DNA from: an uncultured Lachnospiraceae bacterium
Lineage (GTDB): Bacteria; Bacillota; Clostridia; Lachnospirales; Lachnospiraceae
Direction of reading: 5' to 3'
NCBI GenBank assembly: GCA_947165025.1
Contig: CAMUYQ010000002.1
Span: forward strand, 248,001 to 312,000
Length of the DNA: 64,000 bases
Shown here: positions 17,600-26,600 of the stretch, in pieces
How the letters are laid out: every line of letters starts with the position of its first letter
How positions within the stretch are numbered: position 1 is the stretch's first letter
Notes under the pieces: generated by a model
What the model was told of the DNA's origin: nothing
The model's database searches: none
Seen by the model: only the letters and a program-made list of their open reading frames with translations
Position numbers and translations under genes: made by a program

Positions 17600-18564
17600 A
17601 CAGAAAAAGCATTCACAGTGCGGCTGCGCCCGGCCTTGTGTTTCTGATCGCCATGCTTCTTCATCTGGCACAGTCTCTCGCATTCTCGCTCCTGATACAG
17701 AAGGGAATAGATGTCGCCATTGAGATCCGGCTGATCTTTTCGGAAATGACCATCATCGTTCCGGCGATAATATACATTATCATTGCAAAACCGGCTTTCG
17801 GATCCGATCTCGGATTTTCCAAAATAAAGCCCGGAACGTTTTTTATGTGCATTGTACTGACGGTGCCGGTAACTTTTATCGCATCATTTTTTAATACGCT
17901 CTCGCAGCTGTTTGCTTCCAATACGATGGCTCAGATGTCGGATGAACTGCTTACGGGATCGAACCTGTCAGTACTGATCATCGGAGGTCTTATCGGACCT
18001 CTGTGCGAAGAGTTTGTGTTCAGGTCGGTACTGTTTTACGGATACGAAAAGATCGCGGGCCCGTTAAGGGCAGCCTTAATGACGGCGGTCCTGTTCGCAC
18101 TCGCACACATGAACATAAACCAGGCATTTTACACTATCGTACTCGGATTCATATTTGCCACGGTAAACAAAGCAGCCGGAAGCATCTGGCCTTCAGTGAT
18201 AATCCACGTTTGCATTAACGTTTTTAATATCGGACTTATCATGATAATGTCCTTTGTGTCCGGCAGGCTCGGGATCACGGAAGATTTCGCGGCCTCTGCC
18301 GAAGCGGCAAGACAGACCGATTATATGTATACTCTTATCGGTGTCACTCTTGTGTTTGCGATCATGGGATTGCTCGCGGCGATACCGTGCATCGTCTTTA
18401 TATCAAAACACGAAGGGAATCTTGATTCCTTAAGGGGCATGTTCACAAAGAAGCATGGGAAGGGACGCATGATATCCGTGCCGCTCATACTTGCAGTTGT
18501 ACTGGTGCTCTTTATCATGTTCGGAGCAAAACCGCTTTTGCAGCTTCTGAAAGGAGGCGCATGA
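17596..18564 (+). CDS. CPBP-family intramembrane protease (CAAX/Abi type)
   Basis: Polytopic membrane protein of 322 residues with about eight hydrophobic segments. The glutamate motif CEEFVFRSVLFYGYEK (EE near 136-137, R at 141), the ALAHMN histidine and the HVCIN motif are all in place, so the metal-dependent or glutamic intramembrane site looks intact. Substrates are unknown; family members process prenylated-like peptides or bacteriocins. ATGA overlap with the S1 gene and with the following GH43 gene points to one transcript. Confidence 0.85.
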   Translation: MNRKSIHSAAAPGLVFLIAMLLHLAQSLAFSLLIQKGIDVAIEIRLIFSEMTIIVPAIIYIIIAKPAFGSDLGFSKIKPGTFFMCIVLTVPVTFIASFFNTLSQLFASNTMAQMSDELLTGSNLSVLIIGGLIGPLCEEFVFRSVLFYGYEKIAGPLRAALMTAVLFALAHMNINQAFYTIVLGFIFATVNKAAGSIWPSVIIHVCINVFNIGLIMIMSFVSGRLGITEDFAASAEAARQTDYMYTLIGVTLVFAIMGLLAAIPCIVFISKHEGNLDSLRGMFTKKHGKGRMISVPLILAVVLVLFIMFGAKPLLQLLKGGA

Positions 18565-19979
18565 TGGACGACGTTTTAAAACAGATAACCAACCCGTATC
18601 TTCCTTCGTGGGAGTATATCCCCGATGGCGAACCGTATGTTTTCGGAAAGCGTCTGTATGTATACGGGTCTCATGACAAGTTTAACGGCGATGTATACTG
18701 CATGGGAGATTACGTGTGCTGGTCATGCGATATCAATGATCCGGGCACATGGAAGTACGAGGGTGTCATTTATAAAAAATCAGACGATCCGGCTAATACC
18801 GATCTTCAGGGAAACCTGTATGCGCCCGACGTTACGATAGGACCCGACGGAAGGTATTATCTGTATTACGTTCTCTCCAACTGGGGAGTCGTATCCGTTG
18901 CGGTCTGCGATACCCCGGCAGGTAAATATGAATTCTACGGATACGTTCATTATGAGGACGGAAAAAGACTCGGGGAGAGAGAAGGCGATGAGCCGCAGTT
19001 CGATCCCGGCGTCATTACGGAAGGCGATGTAACCTACCTGTATACGGGGTTCTGCGCCATACCCGATAAGTCAAGGCACGGTGCGATGTGTACGGTGCTC
19101 GGTCCGGATATGGTAACGGTAAAGAAGGGTCCTGAATTTATCGTTCCCGCAACACATAACAGCATCGGAACAAAGTATGAAGGACATGCATTCTTCGAGG
19201 CTCCTTCCATAAGGAAACGGAATGGATTATACTATTTCATATATTCGTCCCAGGTGTGCCGCGAACTCTGTTATGCGACAAGCGAACGTCCGGACGGTGA
19301 TTTTGTCTACAGAGGAGTTCTTGTCGATAACGGTGATATCGGGATAGACACATATAAGAGAGCCGATATGCCGGGATGTTACTGTGCGAACAATCACGGG
19401 AGCATCATTGAGATAAACGGCACATGGTACATTTTCTATCACAGGCATACGAACGGGACCAATTACAGCAGACAGGGCTGTTTTGAAAAACTGGTTCCTG
19501 AAGGAGAGATCCTTTTCAGACAGTCTGAGATAACATCGTGCGCGGGATTTCCGTTTACGAAGAAAGGTTTTTATCCCGCATATCTTGCGTGCAATCTCTT
19601 TACCGATGAGGAAAAGCTCGACGTGCCGTGGTCGGGATGGATGGATGACAGATTCCCCAAGATCACCCAGGAGGGACGTGACGGGGATGAAAATTACGGT
19701 TATGTATGCAACATGAGAAATACCGCAAGGGCCGGATTTAAATATTTCGAATGCCGTGATCTTAAGGTCGTATCGGTCAGGACGAAAGGATACGCCAACG
19801 GCAGGCTTGAGGTCAGAACAAAATGGGATGGTCCGTGTCTCGGATCTTTCCCGATCAGTTATGCAAATGTATGGCATGACACGGAAGGTGTTGTGGAGAT
19901 ACCTGACGGAGTGAACAGTCTGTACTTTACGTTTGCCGGAGACGGGTATCTGCAGTTCGGAGGTTTTACGACCGCGTGA
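18561..19979 (+). CDS. Glycoside hydrolase family 43
   Basis: Five-bladed beta-propeller hydrolase of 472 residues. Propeller signatures: DGEPYVFGKRLYVYGSHD (~20), YAPDVTIGPDGRYYLYY (~93), FEAPSIRKRNGLYYFIYSS (~213) and NHGSIIEINGTWYIFYHRH (~277). A C-terminal beta-sandwich of ~140 residues follows. GH43 acts on arabinosides, xylosides or galactans; the exact substrate is not clear. No signal peptide, so cytosolic. It overlaps the CPBP stop by 4 bases and ends the oxidoreductase unit; its link to the upstream genes is unclear. Confidence 0.83.
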   Translation: MMDDVLKQITNPYLPSWEYIPDGEPYVFGKRLYVYGSHDKFNGDVYCMGDYVCWSCDINDPGTWKYEGVIYKKSDDPANTDLQGNLYAPDVTIGPDGRYYLYYVLSNWGVVSVAVCDTPAGKYEFYGYVHYEDGKRLGEREGDEPQFDPGVITEGDVTYLYTGFCAIPDKSRHGAMCTVLGPDMVTVKKGPEFIVPATHNSIGTKYEGHAFFEAPSIRKRNGLYYFIYSSQVCRELCYATSERPDGDFVYRGVLVDNGDIGIDTYKRADMPGCYCANNHGSIIEINGTWYIFYHRHTNGTNYSRQGCFEKLVPEGEILFRQSEITSCAGFPFTKKGFYPAYLACNLFTDEEKLDVPWSGWMDDRFPKITQEGRDGDENYGYVCNMRNTARAGFKYFECRDLKVVSVRTKGYANGRLEVRTKWDGPCLGSFPISYANVWHDTEGVVEIPDGVNSLYFTFAGDGYLQFGGFTTA

Positions 19980-20012
19980 TTTTCAGCAGAGCAGGATCGG
20001 AGAAGACAGCAA

Positions 20013-20843
20013 ATGGTAGACGTTAACGAATCAAGGATACTCTACGAGTCTTTCTGTGCGATAGCGGAAAGCTACACTTCAATCGTATATCTGAATGCCG
20101 AGGACAGGAAAGTATATCCGGTCCGTCTGGATGAATATTCCCGAAAATACGAGGAAGAGCTTATGACCGGTCCTGATCTTCCGCCCCTTATGAGAAAATA
20201 CGTGAATGATTATGTATACAGGGATGATGCCGAAGGACTGCTCCGCTATGCTGACTTTGATTATGTTACAAACAAGCTCAAAGAAGTATGCCCGATATTC
20301 TATACATACAGGGCCATACACAATGAGAAAGTCGTATACTACAGACTGAAGATTGTCACTATCGAAAACGGACAGAAGATAGTTTACGGATTTGAAAATT
20401 TTGACCAACAGTTCCGCTGGCAGATGAGACTTCAGGCAGAGAAGGAACATCAGATGAGGCTAGTCAACGGCCTGTCGCGCGAGTATATGTCAGTATGGTA
20501 CCTTGACGGAAAGAGCAGAAAGGTCACTCTCATTCAGAACAACGGATCGGAAAAAGAAAATGCCGCACCTGTTAAGATAGGTGAGACGATAGTTGATTAT
20601 CATTTCTCTATGCAGAAGTACTATGGAAACTTTGTCGATCCTGAAGACTTTGACAGGATGATGAGGGAGACGTCATACGAGACACTTGTTGAAAAAACGA
20701 CGGAAAATGCTCTGTACAGGGTTAACTACGTGCGAATAAACCCGGACGCAACAAGATCAAACTTCCAGGTATGCTATGCAAAGATAACCGATGATTCGGG
20801 AATAGCGAACTTCGTGTTCGGATACAGAAACACAGATGATTAA
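20013..20843 (+). CDS. Orphan tandem PAS-like sensor protein without output domain
   Basis: 276 residues, soluble. Two halves (~10-135 and ~145-275) look like diverged copies of one ~125-residue module: each opens with a SxxxVxYL.xxxRKV segment, has a central helix-rich part with a YV.xEDFxxM-type element, and ends with VYGFxN or VFGYRN. I associate this module with the N-terminal regions of GGDEF or kinase proteins in Lachnospiraceae. Here nothing follows, so it may work by protein contact or be a remnant. GGAGAAG precedes the ATG. Its 3' end overlaps the convergent small gene by 4 bases. Confidence 0.7.
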   Translation: MVDVNESRILYESFCAIAESYTSIVYLNAEDRKVYPVRLDEYSRKYEEELMTGPDLPPLMRKYVNDYVYRDDAEGLLRYADFDYVTNKLKEVCPIFYTYRAIHNEKVVYYRLKIVTIENGQKIVYGFENFDQQFRWQMRLQAEKEHQMRLVNGLSREYMSVWYLDGKSRKVTLIQNNGSEKENAAPVKIGETIVDYHFSMQKYYGNFVDPEDFDRMMRETSYETLVEKTTENALYRVNYVRINPDATRSNFQVCYAKITDDSGIANFVFGYRNTDD

Positions 20844-21031
20844 ACGGCCATATCAAAGTTGGCACCGACAGCCGGATTGACTGACAGTTCCATTGCCTTT
20901 GTAAGGCTGTCGATCTCGGATGACGCAACGTCAAGAGATGCTTCGAGCATGCTCGTACCGACGGCCGACATAACGTTTTCATGAGCCATGGCCATTGAAA
21001 TATAAGGGATAGCGTCTATGCTGAGTTCCAT
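20840..21031 (-). CDS. YjfB-family small protein (putative motility-related)
   Basis: 63 residues beginning MELSIDAIPYISMAMAHENV and ending with a VNPAVGANFDM motif; this start and the VNPxxGxNxD tail are the marks of the YjfB family, often near flagellar or c-di-GMP genes but without defined function. The ATG at 21031 is preferred over 21040 because GGAG lies 10 bases before it, whereas it almost abuts the upstream ATG. Convergent with the tandem sensor gene. Confidence 0.7.
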   Translation of the reverse strand: MELSIDAIPYISMAMAHENVMSAVGTSMLEASLDVASSEIDSLTKAMELSVNPAVGANFDMAV

Positions 21032-21097
21032 TGTCTGCATGCTCCTTTCATTGAAGTGAATATATTATATCACATTCCTGATAAAAAAACATTGTTT

Positions 21098-22525
21098 ATG
21101 ATAAATATATCGGATAAAAATGAAAAAAAGATAACTGCTGCGCTGTTTGCTTTCTTATGTGCGGTATGCGTTTCCCTTATCTGGAACAATAACGTCTGGA
21201 TGGATGAAGCATTCACGGCTTCACTTGTTCATACGGACTTTGCCGGAGTGATCAGGCGGTCCATGAACGATACACTTCCCCCGCTGTACAATATTCTGCT
21301 GAAGCTTATGACGGATGTGTTCGGTTACAGCATCCACGTCATGAAGATCACATCCCTGATCCCGATGATACTGACTATCGCGCTTGGTGCGACTGTCGTA
21401 AGGAAAAGGTTCGGGTTTAAGACGTCGGTCCTCTTCATGATATTTGTGACATTCATGCCGCTCATGCTTTATTACGGCGTAGAGATCAGGATGTACAGTC
21501 TCGGTTTTTTCTTTGCGACCGCATCTGGTATTTACGCATATGAGGCGTTAAATGATCCTTCGGGGAAGAACTGGGCGGTCTTTGCCGTGTTCTCGGTACT
21601 GGCCGGGTATTCGCATCACTTCGCTTTCGTGACTGTTGCGTTCGCATACTTTTACCTTCTTCTGTATTACATCTTCATAGACAGAACGGGTCTGAAGAAT
21701 TGGCTGTGGTGTCTTCTTGCGACCTTCATCATGTATCTGCCGTGCCTTATAGTCACGCTTTCACAGATTTCAAGGGTAAGCGGGTACTTCTCGATGCCCG
21801 ACATAGATCTTCGGATGTTCGCCCAGTATGTCATGTATCCATTTACCGTAGGGATACTTCCGGCCAGCATCATCTGTGCACTGATCATGGCTGCGGCCGC
21901 AGTGCTGTTTTTCCTTAACGTGAAGAAAGATGAAGACAGACGCGGATATATATATGCCGCATGCTGCTTCTCGGTATATTTCGGAGTGCTGCTGTTCGGG
22001 ACCGTACTGAGTAAGGTGATGACAGCAAACATATTCGTCGACAGATACCTGTTCTTTGCAACGGGACTTCTGTGGCTGGCTGCTGCCGTTATTCTCGGAA
22101 AGTTTGACAAAATGTTCATCGCAGTGATTTTCGCCGCTCTGGCGGTCGGAGCCTGCACATATGCGGTCGAGTTCAAAACGGAGTACGGAACAGATGCCGA
22201 TCTTGAGATAGCTTTTCTTAAGGAGAATGTCAGGGAGGGTGACATATACTACAGCATCGGCGGTCACGAGGAGATGCAGAACTGCATACCTTTCTATACG
22301 TATCTTGATAAGGACAGCGCGGAGCTTACGTTTGTGACTCCGCTTGAAGAAGCGATCCGGAGGGCAAAGGAAAACAATACAACGCTTTGGATATCGGTGC
22401 TTGACGGTTTTGAGCCTTCGGAGGATGATGAGAAAACGCTTGAAAAATACGGCCTGAAGCTGCAGAAGGAAGCTGATTTTGAATTCGACAGATACAGATG
22501 TGTTTTGTACAAAGTTGCACTGTGA
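21098..22525 (+). CDS. GT-C membrane glycosyltransferase (ArnT/PMT-like)
   Basis: About 475 residues with ten or more hydrophobic segments. The first extracytoplasmic loop carries NNNVWMDEAFTA, the acidic DE motif typical of polyprenol-phosphate-sugar-dependent GT-C enzymes; a soluble C-terminal domain of ~115 residues follows the last helix. It probably moves a sugar from a lipid carrier onto a surface glycan or protein outside the membrane. The start is uncertain: a GTG at 21056 is in frame, but neither has a convincing ribosome site. A DPM1-like synthase at 40587 could supply the lipid-linked donor. Confidence 0.8.
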   Translation: MINISDKNEKKITAALFAFLCAVCVSLIWNNNVWMDEAFTASLVHTDFAGVIRRSMNDTLPPLYNILLKLMTDVFGYSIHVMKITSLIPMILTIALGATVVRKRFGFKTSVLFMIFVTFMPLMLYYGVEIRMYSLGFFFATASGIYAYEALNDPSGKNWAVFAVFSVLAGYSHHFAFVTVAFAYFYLLLYYIFIDRTGLKNWLWCLLATFIMYLPCLIVTLSQISRVSGYFSMPDIDLRMFAQYVMYPFTVGILPASIICALIMAAAAVLFFLNVKKDEDRRGYIYAACCFSVYFGVLLFGTVLSKVMTANIFVDRYLFFATGLLWLAAAVILGKFDKMFIAVIFAALAVGACTYAVEFKTEYGTDADLEIAFLKENVREGDIYYSIGGHEEMQNCIPFYTYLDKDSAELTFVTPLEEAIRRAKENNTTLWISVLDGFEPSEDDEKTLEKYGLKLQKEADFEFDRYRCVLYKVAL

Positions 22526-22561
22526 CCTTTTGTGAAAAAGTGCCAAAAAATCTTTTCTTTT

Positions 22562-22593
22562 TTGTCAATATGTATTAGAATAAACGATATAAT
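22562..22593 (+). promoter_or_regulatory. Probable promoter of the cdaR-ftsEX unit
   Basis: TATAAT at 22588-22593 lies 46 bases before the regulator start. The best -35 (TTGTCA, 22562-22567) is 20 bases upstream, longer than ideal. The surrounding 22526-22639 is AT-rich and contains no gene. Confidence 0.4.
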
Positions 22594-22639
22594 GCCTGTG
22601 GGGGTTACGGGCATTGATCCAACCTTAAAGGAGAAGAGT

Positions 22640-23728
22640 ATGATTTCTAATCAGATACTGCAAAGTACTATTGAGGGTTTAAAGGGGATCACGAGGGTTG
22701 AACTTTCTGTTATAGATGTAGACGGCAAAGTACTTGCTTCCACATTCAAAGAGACTATCAACTATCACGAAGCTGCCGCAAGCTTCACGCAGTCGCCTGC
22801 GGACAGCCAGGAGATATCGGGTTACCAGTTCTTTAAAGTATATGATGAACTTCAGATAGAGTATATCCTTGTGGCACAGGGGACGACCGAGGATTCCTAT
22901 ACCGTCGGAAAGATCGCGGCATTCCAGATCCAGAACCTTCTGATCGCATACAAGGAAAGATTCGATAAGGACAACTTCATCAAGAACCTTCTGCTCGACA
23001 ATCTGCTTCTTGTGGATATCTACACGCGTTCCCAGAAGCTCAGGATAGATGCGGAAGCAAGAAGGATCATCATAATCGCGGAAACACCTTCCGCAAAGGA
23101 AGTAAATGTTCTTGAAAATGTCCGCACGTTCTTCAAGTCAAGAACGAAGGATTTCATCACGGCGGTCGATGAGAAAGGGATAATCATCGTAAGGGAACTT
23201 GCCGCGAATGAGACATATGAAGATGTTGACAAGGCAGCACAGCAGGTGCTTGAGATCGTCAACAAGCAGACCGGAAGAAACTGCCATGTTTCATACGGAA
23301 CGATCGTCAATGAGATACGTGAAGTATCAAGATCATACAAAGAAGCAAAGATGGCACTTGATGTCGGAAAGATATTCTTTGATGACAGGGATATAATCGC
23401 GTACAGCTCGCTCGGAATCGGACGACTTATCTACCAGCTTCCGATACCGCTCTGCAAAATGTTCATCAGGGAGATATTTGACGGGAAGAGCCCGGATGAA
23501 TTTGACGAAGAGACGCTGATGACGATCAACAAGTTTTTTGAGAACAGTCTCAATGTATCGGAGACGAGCCGTCAGCTCTACATTCACAGGAACACGCTCG
23601 TATATCGTCTGGACAAGCTTCAGAAGACAACGGGCCTTGATCTGAGAGTGTTTGAAGATGCGATAACGTTCAAGATCGCGCTGATGGTCGTTAAGTATAT
23701 GCGTTATATGGAACAGGAAGATCGTTAG
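22640..23728 (+). CDS. CdaR/PucR-type helix-turn-helix regulator
   Basis: 362 residues. An N-terminal sugar-diacid-recognition-like domain (~1-130), a central GGDEF-like/coiled region (~150-270) and a PucR-type C-terminal helix-turn-helix (NKFFENSLNVSETSRQLYIHRNTLVYR-type, with RNTLVYRLDKLQ near 318-330) are visible. Family members act as activators responding to small acids. The ATG at 22640 follows AAGGAG by 7 bases; a longer in-frame reading from 22532 lacks support. It is 22 bases ahead of ftsE, an arrangement I recall in Lachnospiraceae, so it may influence division genes. Confidence 0.87.
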   Translation: MISNQILQSTIEGLKGITRVELSVIDVDGKVLASTFKETINYHEAAASFTQSPADSQEISGYQFFKVYDELQIEYILVAQGTTEDSYTVGKIAAFQIQNLLIAYKERFDKDNFIKNLLLDNLLLVDIYTRSQKLRIDAEARRIIIIAETPSAKEVNVLENVRTFFKSRTKDFITAVDEKGIIIVRELAANETYEDVDKAAQQVLEIVNKQTGRNCHVSYGTIVNEIREVSRSYKEAKMALDVGKIFFDDRDIIAYSSLGIGRLIYQLPIPLCKMFIREIFDGKSPDEFDEETLMTINKFFENSLNVSETSRQLYIHRNTLVYRLDKLQKTTGLDLRVFEDAITFKIALMVVKYMRYMEQEDR

Positions 23729-23750
23729 GGGAAACGAGGAGAGAATAATT

Positions 23751-24437
23751 ATGATCACAATGGAGTCAGTAAGCAAATCTTACTCCTCCGGTGTGCCGGC
23801 ACTCAATGATGTGAGTCTGCACATCAAGAAGGGGGAATTCGTTTTTATCGTCGGAGACAGCGGATCCGGCAAATCAACGCTTATCAAGCTTCTGCTGCGT
23901 GAGCTGACACCTACGAGCGGAAGGATAATCGTCAACAATTATGACCTATCAAGACTTCGCAGACGTAAGGTTGCAAAGTTTCGAAGGAATGTCGGCGTTG
24001 TGTTCCAGGACTTCAGACTTCTCAAGGACAGAAACGTCTATGAGAATGTTGCGTTCGCACAGCGCGTCATAGAAGTACCGACACGTCAGATACGTAAGAA
24101 CGTTCCCGCGATGCTTTCACTCGTGGGTCTTGCCGGCAAGTACAAAGCCAAGACATGGCAGCTGTCCGGAGGTGAGCAGCAGAGAGTTGCTCTTGCAAGA
24201 GCTCTTGTCAACAATCCGCCGATACTTCTGGCCGATGAGCCTACGGGTAACCTTGATCCGAGGAACTCATGGGAGATCATGAAGCTCCTTGAGGAGATCA
24301 ACAGAAGAGGTACGACCGTTCTTGTCGTTACACATAACAGAGAGATAGTCAACGCCATGCGTAAACGTGTTATCACTATGAAAAAGGGAATTATCATAAG
24401 TGATGAAGAGAAGGGTGAGTATATAGATGAGGATTAG
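23751..24437 (+). CDS. ftsE: Cell-division ATP-binding protein FtsE
   Basis: ABC ATPase of 228 residues. Walker A (GDSGSGKST), signature (LSGGEQQR) and Walker B (ILLADEPTG) are intact, and the [12 protein letters not shown]-loop matches FtsE. With FtsX it converts ATP hydrolysis into activation of a wall hydrolase at the septum. GAGGAG precedes the ATG. Its 3' end overlaps ftsX by 11 bases. Confidence 0.96.
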   Translation: MITMESVSKSYSSGVPALNDVSLHIKKGEFVFIVGDSGSGKSTLIKLLLRELTPTSGRIIVNNYDLSRLRRRKVAKFRRNVGVVFQDFRLLKDRNVYENVAFAQRVIEVPTRQIRKNVPAMLSLVGLAGKYKAKTWQLSGGEQQRVALARALVNNPPILLADEPTGNLDPRNSWEIMKLLEEINRRGTTVLVVTHNREIVNAMRKRVITMKKGIIISDEEKGEYIDED

Positions 24438-25326
24438 TACACTTTGGTATACATTCAAGCAGGGATTTAAGAATATCTTCAGAAACAAAGTCTTTTCCCT
24501 GGCAACAATAGCCACGATCTCGTCCTGTATTTTCCTGTTCGGGCTGTTCTACTGTCTGGTGATCAACGTCCAGTACAGCGTCAAGGCAGCACAGTCGGGA
24601 GTTGCGGTCACGGTTTTCTTTGATGAAGGCCTGTCGTCAGACCAGATCCAGCAGATCGGATCACAGATACAGTCAAGGAGTGAGGTATCGGAAGTAAAGT
24701 TCGTATCATCCGATGAAGCCTGGAACAGCTTCAAGGAAGACTATCTTGGTGAGTATGCGGACGGCTACGAAGGGGACAATCCGCTGGAAGGCTCCGAGAA
24801 CTACGAGATATATCTGAACGATGTGGCAAAACAGCCGGAGCTCGTTGCATGGCTCGATTCGGTTCCGGGCATCAGAGAAGTCAACAGATCGGACATCACC
24901 GCGGAGGTACTGACGAACGTCAATACACTGATCAGTTACGTATCGCTTGCGATCATCGGTGTACTGCTGCTTGTTTCGGTGTTCCTGATCAGCAACACGG
25001 TTGCGATGGGTATATCGGTAAGACGCGAAGAGATCGGGATCATGAGACTGATCGGAGCAAAGGATTTTGTCGTAAGATCTCCGTTCGTCATTGAGGGTAT
25101 CCTGATCGGGCTGATCGGATCCGCCCTACCGCTTGTTGCGATATACTATCTGTACAAATTAATGATGGAATATGCAAATGCTAATTTTGCCGTACTGTCG
25201 GATATGCTTAAGTTCATGAGTATAGAGGAACTGTTCAGAAATCTTGTACCTATCTCTTTGATACTCGGTGTGGGCATAGGATTTTTGGGAAGCCTTATAA
25301 CAGTCAGAAGACATTTGAAGGTATGA
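24427..25326 (+). CDS. ftsX: Cell-division permease-like protein FtsX
   Basis: 299 residues with four membrane segments: one after a short cytosolic N-terminus, then a large extracellular loop (~55-170) that would contact the hydrolase partner, and three C-terminal helices. The [15 protein letters not shown] segment (~197) is the conserved cytoplasmic coupling stretch. It does not transport but signals across the membrane with FtsE. The next gene encodes the probable partner hydrolase 27 bases downstream. Confidence 0.96.
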   Translation: MRISTLWYTFKQGFKNIFRNKVFSLATIATISSCIFLFGLFYCLVINVQYSVKAAQSGVAVTVFFDEGLSSDQIQQIGSQIQSRSEVSEVKFVSSDEAWNSFKEDYLGEYADGYEGDNPLEGSENYEIYLNDVAKQPELVAWLDSVPGIREVNRSDITAEVLTNVNTLISYVSLAIIGVLLLVSVFLISNTVAMGISVRREEIGIMRLIGAKDFVVRSPFVIEGILIGLIGSALPLVAIYYLYKLMMEYANANFAVLSDMLKFMSIEELFRNLVPISLILGVGIGFLGSLITVRRHLKV

Positions 25327-25353
25327 TCCGGAAACATTCAGAAGGGGAATGAT

Positions 25354-26574
25354 ATGAAACGCAGAAGGGGAGAGCGTTTTATCGTATTGTTGATAGTTAC
25401 GTCTATGTTAGCGGCACGTGTGCCGCTATTTGTGCATGCGGCCACACTCACCAATGACAAGATCAGGGAGAGTGAAGAATCCAAGAAACAGGCCGAAGAA
25501 GAGCGAAAATCATTAAAGAACAACTTAACCGACGTCCAGGCACTTCTCAAGAGTCTGGAGACGTCAAAGAACGACCTTGAGAATTACATCCGTGAGCTTG
25601 ATGAGGATCTGAACGACATAAACGAAAAGATCGATCAGCTGAACAGGCTCATTACCGATAAGGAATTTGAGATAAAGACAACAGAGAGAGAACTCGAGGA
25701 AGCAAGAAGCGTTGAGGAGACCCAGTATAACGCCATGAAGAGACGCGTCAAGTTCATGTATGAGCGTGGCGAATCATCAACGATAGAGATGCTCCTCTCA
25801 TCAAAAAGCTTTGTTGATTTTCTGAACAAGGCGGAGTTCATAAACAGGATCTCGGCATATGATAAGAGGATGCTCGATTCATATATCGATGCGAAGAATC
25901 AGGTGGCCGAGAAGGAGCAGATGCTCATCTCTCAGAAGAACGATCTCGAAGAGGCAAAATCAGCCGTTCAGAACGAGCAGGATGCCCTTGAAGCCCTTAT
26001 GGCCGATAAGGAACAGGAGATCACGGTATTTGAGGGAGACATCAGCAACAAGGAAGCAGCGATAGCGGAATACGAGGCGATGATCGCCGAGCAGGATCAG
26101 ATCATCAAAGATCTCGAAGCTGCGATACTTGAAGAAAAGAAGAGACTTCTTGCGGAGAACAAGAAAGCGCTCGTTTATGACGGCGGTAAGTTCAAATGGC
26201 CCGCACCGTCATACACAAGGATATCGGATGAATACGGATACAGAACGCATCCGATACTCGGAACCCAGCAGTTCCATAACGGCGTCGACATGGCCGCGCC
26301 GAACGGATCGCCGATACTTGCCGCTTATGACGGTGAAGTCATCGCAGCATCCTATTCACCGACGATGGGTAATTATATTATGATCGATCATGGTGACGGC
26401 CTTATCACGATATATATGCATGCAAGTTCTGTTTCCGTTTCGCCCGGTACTATGGTCGCGCGGGGAGAGCAGATAGGATGTGTAGGGTCAACGGGACGAA
26501 GCACGGGACCGCACCTTCATTTTTCGGTAAGAGAGAACGGATCATACGTCAGTCCGTGGAATTATCTGGGATAG
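25354..26574 (+). CDS. PcsB/EnvC-like coiled-coil M23 peptidase
   Basis: Secreted 406-residue protein: signal peptide (~1-29, ending VHAATL), long coiled coil (~35-270) including the PcsB-type stretch RRVKFMYERGESSTIEMLL, and a C-terminal LytM/M23 domain (~285-405). Zinc-site residues look complete: HNGVDMA (~308) and GPHLHFSVR (~385). Following ftsEX, it is the likely FtsEX-controlled hydrolase or hydrolase activator that splits septal wall. GAAGGGGA precedes the ATG. Confidence 0.92.
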   Translation: MKRRRGERFIVLLIVTSMLAARVPLFVHAATLTNDKIRESEESKKQAEEERKSLKNNLTDVQALLKSLETSKNDLENYIRELDEDLNDINEKIDQLNRLITDKEFEIKTTERELEEARSVEETQYNAMKRRVKFMYERGESSTIEMLLSSKSFVDFLNKAEFINRISAYDKRMLDSYIDAKNQVAEKEQMLISQKNDLEEAKSAVQNEQDALEALMADKEQEITVFEGDISNKEAAIAEYEAMIAEQDQIIKDLEAAILEEKKRLLAENKKALVYDGGKFKWPAPSYTRISDEYGYRTHPILGTQQFHNGVDMAAPNGSPILAAYDGEVIAASYSPTMGNYIMIDHGDGLITIYMHASSVSVSPGTMVARGEQIGCVGSTGRSTGPHLHFSVRENGSYVSPWNYLG

Positions 26575-26600
26575 GAATGTAAGAAAAAGAGGAATCAAAA

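Noticed and set aside
12823-19979. porGDAB region as a horizontally acquired island
   Set aside because: No integrase, flanking repeats or obvious shift in codon use; spacing and ribosome sites look like the neighbours.
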